The translations under genes and the position numbers were made by a program. The notes beneath the pieces are model-generated. The model did no database searches. It had not been told where the DNA came from and worked only from the letters and a program-made list of their open reading frames with translations. DNA of 64,000 nucleotides. It comes from Arcuatula senhousia (Eukaryota; Mollusca; Bivalvia; Mytilida; Mytilidae). Positions 56,001-64,000 of the stretch are shown in pieces. Each line of letters starts with the position of its first letter. Positions within the stretch are counted from its first letter, which is position 1. The stretch is from the NCBI GenBank assembly GCA_963971305.1, contig OZ020304.1, forward strand, positions 33,962,502 through 34,026,501. Reading direction: 5' to 3'.

Positions 56001-57057
56001 TAAAACTAAAGTCATGGTACTTGGTTTAGGTAGGAGACGTCATAACCTTGCATTTACTTACAAAAATATTAAAATTGAAATTGTGGATACATTTAACTAT
56101 CTTGGTGTTATTTTTACCAAAACGTGTAACTTTGAACATACTAAACAGCACCTTGCCGATAAAGCACGTGTTGCAATGTATGAAATTTTAAAAGTTGGAA
56201 GACTGTATAAGCTTGATATTAAAACCCAGTTGGACCTTTTTGATAGAATGATTAAACCTATTTTGTTATATGGATGTGAAATCTGGGGATTTGGTAAACA
56301 TGACATTCTTGAAAGAATACACCTAAAATTTTGTAAAATTTTACTACATTTGAAGTCCTCGACCCCTAGTTATATGGTATATGGAGAACTAGGCAGATTT
56401 CCTATAAGTATAGACATTAATATTAGAATCTGCTCCTATTGGGCTAGATTATTAAATGGAAAAGAATCAAAACTTTCGTATCTGTTGTACAAACTAACAC
56501 GAAAACTTAACAATAACTTTTGTTGGAACAAAGCTGTCAAAAATATCTTAGATCGTTCTGGATTTTCCTATATGTGGCTAGAAGAACATGTTGAAAATAT
56601 TGATTGGTTTAAGCAAACCCTGAAACAAAGACTGGTTGATCAATTTAAACAAATTTGGCACACGAACGTAATGGAGTCACCAAAAGCGACATGCTACAGA
56701 ATCTACAAACAGGAATTAATTTTTGAAGATTATTTAACAATTTTGAATCTAAAAGATGCAATAATTATGTGTAGATTTAGAACAACAAATACTTTTTTAC
56801 CTATTGAAACGGGACGATGGAGAAATATAAATCGGGAAAATAGACACTGCAACCTATGTAATAATAATAGCTTAGGGGACGAATTCCATTATATGCTTGA
56901 ATGTACGGCAATAGCCGAAGATCGCAAAAATCTGCTACCAAAATATTACTCAAGAAATATAAATATATTAAAATTTCACAAACTCATGTCAAGTAACAAT
57001 AAGTCGCTGCTTCAAAATATATCTAAACTTATAAAATGTATTAATAAAAAACTGTGA
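53083..57057 (+). CDS. LINE ORF2 protein (APE endonuclease, reverse transcriptase)
   Basis: The open frame starts immediately after the ORF1 stop and in the same frame; the first in-frame ATG is only at 53473. The segment before it is Cys-rich (LCDCNYYHVNC, then CTECKCDPCKC). The endonuclease starts at about 53647 (KVLGLNCCGI) and shows FVETKTDD, LLGDFNARTG and FSDVHTPL. The reverse transcriptase follows: NYRPITIVSCLGKLF, TGFRAGYSTLDNI, FIDFEKAFDKIW, GVRQGENLSPFLFSIYLNDL, and the catalytic YADD at 55894-55905. A C-terminal CNLC...HYMLEC knuckle lies at about 56850-56905. The enzyme nicks the target and primes cDNA synthesis there. From 53473 it is 1194 residues; the frame may be entered by read-through of UAG or from a non-AUG start such as TTG 53146. 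Confidence 0.9.
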   Translation, partial: DSHGAQKLCDCNYYHVNCINTLFACSSFFEHKLCVDVENSYFDTFWYKSRICTECKCDPCKCQDKNNYDYVCLVENDIHYQNSISKYYLKFVSDAGLNSRPKHLHSTLSLSDTIEKGPISNESSVISLYRMHTVPCNCAFCIECLNDHQHVVDYESYYKEVTVQFYSEQIDCIKTPLFNTKTADSIQTLKVLGLNCCGIKTRLQYPEFISLIQDNDIVCFVETKTDDIDIIEVEGYSFYMKNRMRISNKRSGGIMIGYKNSLKNCVEVLETESRYILWFKLKADALETENPVYFGIVYIPPEYTKYSSEDAFSEIEQEYLSFANKSEYVCLLGDFNARTGIEKDFIDMQNNRHVDGYLDEFVDNCTTMLLNLDIPLERTSMDKVKNRYGTLLLNFCKGNRMFIVNSRVGNDKNVGKLTCRNASVVDYCISSPSLLNFLSQFDILETSKLFSDVHTPLQLKFINKRKNGVHIGDTNTNNKSKEKIKQWENEKTDLFKRNIDHNQIEVLERKLDNWNDNMSINSVVQDVGDILLSSAKETFGTYTKKAKTAENIKNSKPWFDNDCKNARQKFQKSKKRYKLNNDVENWSLFKNAEKDYKRIMDIKYKKYCEDLSKELKAASKENPKYFWKTLNKHKRSQQPNIDINILHEFFRSLNSMNEEQQSEAFDTEVPMELNENINEKIRKEEILKCIKSLKNNKASGEDEIINEYIISTSNELINVYEKLFNIIFETGQLPESWLEGVIKPIYKNKGDTKNPKNYRPITIVSCLGKLFTSILNNRLTSFSEEFSVIKENQTGFRAGYSTLDNIFSIFSLFNLLKSKRKKLYCAFIDFEKAFDKIWRNALFHKMLLHKINGKMYNIIFNMYQNIKSCVCYNNCFSEYFDCEMGVRQGENLSPFLFSIYLNDLEDFMISKNIEGLPSISVDLENQLEMFLKIFIILYADDTVLLAETAEDLQAQLNVFSEYCDKWKLSVNVDKTKVMVLGLGRRRHNLAFTYKNIKIEIVDTFNYLGVIFTKTCNFEHTKQHLADKARVAMYEILKVGRLYKLDIKTQLDLFDRMIKPILLYGCEIWGFGKHDILERIHLKFCKILLHLKSSTPSYMVYGELGRFPISIDINIRICSYWARLLNGKESKLSYLLYKLTRKLNNNFCWNKAVKNILDRSGFSYMWLEEHVENIDWFKQTLKQRLVDQFKQIWHTNVMESPKATCYRIYKQELIFEDYLTILNLKDAIIMCRFRTTNTFLPIETGRWRNINRENRHCNLCNNNSLGDEFHYMLECTAIAEDRKNLLPKYYSRNINILKFHKLMSSNNKSLLQNISKLIKCINKKL

Positions 57058-57248
57058 CCTCCTGGCTTTTCTTCTCCCCGTGTGTGTGTTGTTTTTGTAC
57101 TGTATTTGTATGTCAGTGTTGTATATAGTGTACATATTTGTTATTGTCGTATTTTTTGTCTAATTTTTATTATGTTGTGTTTTTTTTTCTCTGTACCAAT
57201 GTATTGGACTGTATGAGAATAAAGATATATATAGTAATTGAAAAAAAA

Positions 57249-60200
57249 TATATATTTATTGATTTAATTTTATAAAAATGATATGACACATCGATTAGCT
57301 TGCCTATCTCAAATGATTCAGTATTAATATGCACCAAACCCAGATAGATTTATTGATGAACGATTTTTTTTGCAATTTTTCTATCTTTTATCGCAATGCA
57401 TTAGTCATGCAAGAAGACGTAACGTTTATATTCTTGTTATGCCGTCTTTTTGATTGGAATCTTTTAATATCAAAAATAAATACCTACTTACAAACAAAAA
57501 ATAACTTTGGTGTCAAATTTTTAATATTGATGTTATCGCTCTTGTAATTTCATGGCAATCTTCCCTAAAACTCCCACGATTTTGTTTTAGAATTTTCTTA
57601 AAGCTGGTAACACAGGAAAGGATAGAAAAATTCTAGGGAACAAAAATAAAATACTTGGGGACCGATCATTAAACTCGAAAGGGAGGGGGGTTGGGGCTTT
57701 TTTCCCCAAAAATATTTTTGAATCTGATTTCTGAAGAGAATGTTTGGGGGCGGAGATTAAGAAAAAGATATTCTCAAGAAGGATTTCTATGTTATATAGA
57801 TAAAGGGAATAACATCCAAACGCAAAGGATCAATATCTAATGTCCAAGAGAAAAGACAAAACGAGTATAAAGAAGCACCAGAGAAATTGAAGACCGCAAT
57901 GGTCCTGACTTGGTATAGTCGGTACTTCCCAAAGTTATGTTCAGTTATAATAATGGGAAAACTGAAAACAATTTTTTTTTTTCATGACGACTTTAAAAAT
58001 CTGACCAGATCAAAAAGAAGCAGTGCCCACCTACACCCATCTTCGTTAGCAAAGGGTTACGATCCGACGATCGTCCCTTATCTTTACGTGAAAATAAATG
58101 ATAGCGGATCGTAACTCTAGTTTGGCCAGCTTCCCTCTTTCTAGTTAAATGGTCGGTACCATTAGGTGCATGCTCTAACTTTAACACCAACAGTCATTCT
58201 CTTTTCACTTCGTTCTTGGTAAAAGTGTTCTAATACGTTGTCATATCCTTATAAGAATTTAACAAAAAGAACACCGGGTTCATGTTTGAATTCATCATAA
58301 AGTGAAGTCTGTAACAAGGCATTTTTTTATAACTTTAGAGATGCATGGAACAAACTAGGCTAGAGAAAGTTTTTACAATAGGAATTTCAAATTATTTTAC
58401 GATATAGTGGGGTGCGATCGCATCAAGTCTACCACCTTGTTGGAAATATACATATTCGAGACCGACTGCAAAACGATGTGTTACATTGAAGGTACAAGGT
58501 TGAAGACTTAAGAGGCAGATTTCAAATTGCCGTTCTTATATTGGTGTACAAGATGTCATAAACAATTGTTCCCCACTTCATTGTAATATAATTGTTATAT
58601 GATTTAAGAAATCTAGAGTTTTCAAAATCCTTCAAAGTTCCTTCCTAATCAAAGCATGGGTTGGTCATCGTTAGAATTTGGTTTCCAGTTTTGTTACTGT
58701 TGTTTTGTTTGTTTTTCAATGCTCTTCACATTCATATAATGTTTGGCATTTTCCATCTTTTGGTAGAGCGCCTCTGATGAGGGTTGAATAGACAGAACAT
58801 GTGTAAGGAGTAGCAAAATTTATTCCTGGAACTTTGCTGTTAATATGATACTTTGTCTTTGTTCAGTGCTCCCTACTCTGACAATGATCAAGTGCTCCGA
58901 CAGGAACTAAGCAGTTCCTTATTTTTCATGGAGATGTCAACGATCAGTTTATAGAAGGGTAAAAAGTTTTATTGGTTGAAGGGAATTTAATCATGAATAA
59001 ATTTATGTAAAAATATGGTAATAAGTATGTTGATATTGTTTAAATTTGTTATGCAATATCTTACTTTTTAAACTTTTTTGGCGCAACATGGATAGTTTTG
59101 GTACAACGTGTACAAATAATTATATTTTCCTTGAACTTTGTTTTGTTTTGTAAAGATTTTCCATTAAAATCCGATGCACAATTAAGCATTCAATATTGCA
59201 GACATTATGCAGCTGCCATAAATACAATGCAATCCATCTGCAAACCAGTGTGCATTCCCAATGTTACCTCGGCAACTATAGAACCTTGAATAAATAAAAA
59301 TAAAAAAATTAAATGATTTAAGCAACAGCATATAAAACTTAACTGTTGATTGATCTAAATATCGATCTAATGAAAGCAATATGCATGCATCGGAAACTGC
59401 AAATAAGATTAATATTGAATGGTAAAAGTTAATCAGACTCTCTGTGCTTGTCAAAGACCTGCTTTCATGGAATGACCAGTCTTTCTGGCTTTCAATGGCG
59501 ATATTCATACCGGACAATGCAAAAGACCAATACAGCATAAAAACATTGAATACAGCATAGAAGTTGAACGGTGTTCTAACGTATAATAAGCAGAATTAAT
59601 TAGAAACATGAATATTACTTTTTATTGTGCTCTCTTGAGGGTGATAATTGGTAAAGAGAAATAAAGATACCGTCGGAAACATCTCTGAGGCATTTTTCAA
59701 GGCATTCTTACAAATTATATAGATAAACTGCCTCTTCTGTTGATTATGTGTTGAGTCTGTAAGATGGGATGGTTAAATTCATGTAATTAGAATAAAAGAA
59801 GATCAAAATAGATTATAAAACAAGTACAGTATTGGAAAAAAATAAGCTTGAACTTGCAATACATGTAACGATTTTCGTGTCTTTCTAAAGTCGAATTGGT
59901 GAAATTTGCTTAATTGAACGAAAAAATTGGAAATTGAAAAAAAAACTTCGTAATAGAGTTGCGGGTGAATTGTGATTGGACATATATGCATATGCATTTT
60001 ATGTATGAAACTGAATTTCAATTCGTAAGTATAGTGCATGCATTTTATATTTATTTGTCTTAAACGTCAAATTTAATTATTTTTTTTTTGGCTTCCTCGT
60101 TTTTACAGTCCCATTTTCTTTGAGCTGTTGTCCTAGCACTCAATCTTTACCGCAATATTATAGTTTTCAATTTACGCATTTCTTTTTTACTGAAATTGTT

Positions 60201-60461
60201 TTATAACAAAAATTGGTAAGAGAAAAAGAAGGAAAGAAAAAATTAGTTTTCAATTATTTTTATTCTAATGAAAAAAAAATGAATATTAGAGATTTTGCTG
60301 GTGGCAAACGGCTGTTTTGGACATACAAACTCAAGGAAACAGCGGATTGAAGTGAATGTTGTTTTTCTCGATCATTGAACGTTTCTCAATAAATAAGAAA
60401 GGCTTTCATGAACCTTTAGTCATAACTTCTAAACGTTGTTTCATAAGAAAAGTTTATTACT
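57249..60461. other. non-coding, one MITE, no gene recognised
   Basis: Apart from a MITE copy at 57658-58158 there are only short frames. A 118-codon - strand ORF at 59182-59538 and a 63-codon + ORF at 59098-59289 overlap each other and match nothing I recognise. Confidence 0.4.
57658..58158. mobile_element. MITE, GGNACCGACCATTTAAC family, copy 2, interrupted
   Basis: The left end GGGGACCGATCATTAAACTC is inverted at the right as AGTTAAATGGTCGGTACC. The first 180 bp follows the 60678 copy (AAAATATTTTTGAATC and AAAAAGATATTCTCAAGAAG words). The middle contains a different sequence, probably a nested insertion. Confidence 0.5.
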
Positions 60462-60675
60462 AGCGGTTGCATTTGCGGACAACTTAAAATGTGGTCGGAT
60501 TTGGTGGACAAATCAAAAAGCAAATGGAACCACTTAAAAAGCGGTCGCATTGGCGGACAACTTAAAAAGCAAATGGAACAACTTAAAAAGCGGTTGAATT
60601 GGCGGACAACTTAAAAAGCAAATGGAACAACTTAAAAAGCGGTTGCATTGTCGGACAACTTAAAAAACAATCGCG
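60462..60675 (+). repeat. 49-bp minisatellite
   Basis: About four units with GGCGGACAACTTAAAAAGC and AAATGGAACAACTTAAAAAG words; the first is more diverged. It abuts the MITE that follows. Confidence 0.85.
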
Positions 60676-60677
60676 AA

Positions 60678-60899
60678 AGGGACAGACCATTTAACTTGAA
60701 GGGGGACTTGGTTTTTCCCTAAAAAAATATATTGAAAATTATTTTTGATGAAAAAAATATTTTGGCAGCAGAGGGTGAGAAAAAAAAATATTCTGAAGAA
60801 GGATTTCCGCCATATAAAATATTGATAATAATGAAAAAAAAAATATTCTGACCAAAACAAAAAACCAAGCCCCCCTTTCAAGTTAAATGGTCTGTCCCT
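60678..60899. mobile_element. MITE, GGGACAGACCATTTAAC family, copy 3 (best preserved)
   Basis: 222 bp with inverted ends of about 38 bp starting GGGACAGACCATTTAACTTG; the inner AAAATATT words are also arranged symmetrically. No target duplication is obvious. The 90-codon ORF across it comes from the repeat. Confidence 0.75.
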
Positions 60900-62104
60900 T
60901 ATGTTCATATCGGTTGATTTTTCATTTTGCATTTCTCCATGTAGCTATATCAGTTGCCTTTCCAGGCAAGCTTCAATTGTTGGGTGCCGGAGTTTGAATT
61001 GCCTTTGTATAAAACACTTGATTCATCGAAAATATATTCAGGTTTTGATAGTTGCTTTGTCACATTAATTAGCTTTAACAGTTGAATTGAGTTTGCCTAT
61101 GTTATAAAACACTCTTTTCGTCCGACAAGTTTAAATTGTCGGACCATGTATGAGGCGTGCTCTTGGATTTAACTAGCGAAAAAATGTAGCATTTTGACAT
61201 TTTTCATTGAGTGAAGCTAAGTAATACTGTTCATTCTTCGAACCTGAACAAATGGACTTTAGTTTTCTCTTCTTGTAGACCAAGTCTGTCAAATGACACT
61301 AGCATAGATGAAGTTAGAAACACTAAACGTATACATTCGTTTAAAATCATTTTTGATATTTTAACTCATCTTTCGAAGTTTTGATGATACATGGTGTATC
61401 TTGTTCTTTTGTTTTAATTTTCAACAAGTAATCATGCACGCCACCTGACACATTAAAAGAACTGGTCATTAATTAGCGTTTTCGAAAACTTTTAACGTGC
61501 ATATAAAGTTAAAGTGATTTTCAAACTGTGTAGGAACACAAACCTCATCACTCAGAACATGGTTCTTTTAGTATCAGAGAAAGTGTTTTTTGGTTGGCAG
61601 GTCGGCCAGCAGTTCCAGTATCCATTTAACAAATTTCTAGAAAACAATTAAGAACTGTATAGTTTGCATGGTACATTGACTTAGTAACAAGATATTGCAA
61701 TGGGGCATCCTAATGTCAAAAGTCTGAAAGCCAGCAAACACCAACGAAAACAGGACGAAAAAAAAAAAAAACAACAGACAACATAAAATACAGAAATTTA
61801 TACAACTGAATATCACGAACTCAAGTTTTAACTCGCGCTATAAATTATGATGTAAAACAAAGCAAAGAATCGAGGCCATCCTGTTGATAAAACTATCAGA
61901 TTATTTTTATTAAAGAAACTAGATTCTCTAAATTTCATTTTAGTATACCCTATTCGCTATTTTTAAAATTATGAAAATGTATGAAAGAAGCAGAGGTACC
62001 AATGGGGTATCCGAATGTCAAAAGTCCGAAAGGGCAAGCAGACTTATATGTCCATATGTTCTTCAATAACTCGAGGTTTATTTAGTCCTATTCTTTAAAT
62101 TAAT
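60900..62104. other. non-coding with dispersed-repeat fragments
   Basis: No gene recognised. CCGAAAGGGCAA-type repeat fragments lie at 61700-61830 and 62010-62045, both beginning with a GGGGCATCC or GGGGTATCC word and AATGTCAAAAGTC. Confidence 0.4.
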
Positions 62105-62532
62105 TCCCCGTTTCGAAGAAGAGGGGGTTTACTGGTTTTTCTCTGTCCGTCCGTCCGCCCTTCCTTCCGTCCTTCCGTCGGCAACATAACTTTTTTAATA
62201 CTTTTCTCAGCAACTACATATCACAGTGACTTGAAATTTGGTATATGAGTTCAGTGTGAGGTCCGAAAAATAGGTTTGTCGGATATCTACTTCCTGTTTA
62301 CCGATACAATCAATTTTCTACATTACTAGTCAATTGTTGAAAATTTTCGTAACATTTTTCTCAGCAAATACATATCATAGTGACTTGAAATTTGGTATAA
62401 GAGTTCAGTATGAGGTCCTTCATTGCGAGTATCAAAATGAGGTCTGTATAACAGCTACTTCCTGTTTACCGACATAGTTAATTTTGGGGGTAGCGGGGTA
62501 TACTGAGTGAGTAGTAGCTCACAGATTCCTTG
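62105..62532 (+). mobile_element. Helentron-like element, short
   Basis: The head is CCCCGTTTCGAAGAAGAGGGGG followed by GTCCGTCCGTCCG. Two body units are marked by CACAGTGACTTGAAATTTGG and CATAGTGACTTGAAATTTGG. The tail has CGGGGTATAC, the hairpin GTGAGTAGTAGCTCAC and CTTG followed by TT. Confidence 0.6.
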
Positions 62533-64000
62533 TTTTGAAGAGCGTCTCTGATAAATGTTTTAAATGTTTTAAAATAGGTATAAAAGAAACACAAGTAAGG
62601 CATAGTTTATTGCATTGTTAATTTGTTTCGCAATCACCTGGAACGTTGCCCGTCTGTCCGTAGCATTTTTCTTGGCAAATACTGAAGGGATTAAATTCAA
62701 ATTTACACAGCTTTATCAAGATGAGTTTTACCGTGCCTTCCCTTTCCAGGTATGTCGGTCATCTACTTCCTGTTTTCCTTATAGTCGAGTTTGGATATGC
62801 AGACTTAATCCAACCCCTTGTTGCTTTTCATTTTTGTTCAGACAGACCCTGACCAGTCTTTTAAAAATAAATAAAACGCACCCCAGACAGACATGACAGA
62901 GTTTAAAACAAAACTGTTCTTCTAAAACTAATTTACGGTTCTAGTTTAAATGATTACTAGAAGATATTTCTAAATGAAGACGTTGCAATTTATAGCTTTT
63001 CCTGCAACTCTGTATTATATGTTTACACAATTACCATATGTCCGTACACTTGCATGATTCTTATTTTGTTATAGATGTTTTGGCACAGTGACTTAAATAA
63101 AGGCTATTGCATTTTCTATTTCTGTCTTTCGATCTCAAAAGCACAAAAAGGTTGCCAATTCTTCTAACAGTCATAAAAGTAGAATGAGTGCAGGATATGT
63201 AGCAATTAAGATAAGGAATGAGTCTCAAATAAAAAATGTACTTGAAATTCAAACCACCTTAACAAACAAACAAAAATTTGGCAAATTGGAAAACTGTATA
63301 GTTAGTAAGATTGTCTGTATAATGCTTTTGAATGTCTAGTCTAATTTATTTTAAGGGTATTTGTTCACATTTTATTTCTTTTAAAAAAGAAGATCAAAAT
63401 ATTAAATTGTCTTTGTAATTTCACTTTGAACCTTAAGCTTGAATCTAAAACATGAAATAAAAATCAAAAACTGCTTCTTAAGAAGTCGAAAGTTTTGTTT
63501 TAACAATCTGACAATTTGTAAGTATTTTGGCACGGGTTACCCTTGCGGAGCACCTGAGATTACTTTCTGTAATGGACTGAAGGTTATACATTCATATCAA
63601 TGAGATTTGGTGTCGCTGGTTGCAGATTAGCGTATGTGCAAATGTAATTGCATTGTTCTTGTGTCCTTTTATTCAGTGTCTTTTAGCTGTCTGTGTCTTT
63701 TATGATTCGAGTTTCTCTTAGGTATTTTTGCTTCCTTGTAAAAACCAGTGCCAATTAACATCAGAATATGTCAACAGTTGTTTACAAACTTGTTTGGAAA
63801 GCTTTCAATGGAAAGGTAATTTTGTCAGAAAAATCAATTGGAATTTTCCTGCAAGGATTTCATTAAAGTGTCAAATCTTTTGAGTCAAAAATTCATTATT
63901 CTATGTAATCGAGATAATTCTATAGTTAAAATGCTCCAGGGATTTATGGTAAATAACTCCTGAAATGTAATTAGGGAAACTGATTTCGTAATGATTGACA
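62533..64000. other. non-coding, nothing recognised
   Basis: A decayed copy of the preceding repeat type is likely at 62640-62800 (GTCTGTCCGTAGC, ATCTACTTCCTGTTTTCC). The rest shows no gene, domain or repeat boundary. Confidence 0.4.

Larger units (their letters stand above)
51994..57248 (+). mobile_element. non-LTR retrotransposon (LINE), apparently intact coding region
   Basis: ORF1 and ORF2 are both open, followed by a 190-bp 3' UTR with AATAAA at 57218-57223 and a short A-rich tail. Domain order (coiled coil-RRM-type ORF1; APE endonuclease, reverse transcriptase and a C-terminal Cys-His knuckle in ORF2) places it in the jockey/CR1/L2 group; I cannot assign the clade without a tree. Absence of stops or frameshifts suggests a young copy. 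Confidence 0.88.

Overview
The window looks like AT-rich nuclear DNA from a mollusc, most likely a bivalve such as a mussel. I infer this from three things: intron-rich host genes with metazoan orthologues, two rhodopsin-class GPCRs, and a very high load of bivalve-style mobile DNA (microsatellite-bearing rolling-circle-like repeats with about 160-bp cores, (GTCCGTCC)n heads, a tRNA-derived SINE, and a LINE of the jockey/CR1/L2 group). No bacterial operon, rRNA, tRNA gene or CRISPR array is visible.

Host genes are few. (1) LAMTOR4, a Ragulator subunit, lies on + at 16072-20731. It is split into three short coding exons that can be joined into a 98-residue protein matching the family end to end; its first intron is packed with repeats. 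(2) An intronless class A GPCR lies on - at 30072-31190. (3) A second, divergent class A-like GPCR lies on + at 33721-35190 and has a third extracellular loop of about 170 residues. A possible spliced small gene (- strand, 37251-37666) and a promoter-like patch (44603-44663) are weakly supported.

Mobile DNA, left to right. 537-11849 is an 11.3-kb element with inverted repeats of about 520 bp and a 5-bp target duplication; an uninterrupted copy of its target repeat sits at 12627-12812. Inside it, 3655-9598 is a perfectly balanced nest of nine Helentron-like non-autonomous elements. 11.9-16 kb holds tandem and hairpin repeats. 16429-18582 is a Helentron-like element carrying a 157-bp satellite with a four-unit higher-order repeat. 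21855-23540 holds another such element, a SINE with an 11-bp target duplication, and a degenerate repeat. 26593-29880 is a 3.3-kb long-inverted-repeat element (5-bp target duplication) that contains two MITEs. 35902-36673, 42853-43931 and 46809-48979 are Helentron-like elements on the - strand; the last is interrupted by a 1.6-kb foldback element whose two arms each carry about 14 copies of a 21-bp minisatellite. 51994-57248 is an apparently intact LINE with ORF1 and ORF2 in the same frame, separated by one UAG. The right end holds MITEs, a 49-bp minisatellite and a further Helentron-like element.

The strongest system-level observation is the self-nesting of Helentron-like elements. Each carries a (TTA)n tract just behind its 5' hairpin and each newer element has landed in that tract, so heads and tails close like brackets. 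The long-inverted-repeat elements with CAC termini and 5-bp target duplications are the second theme.
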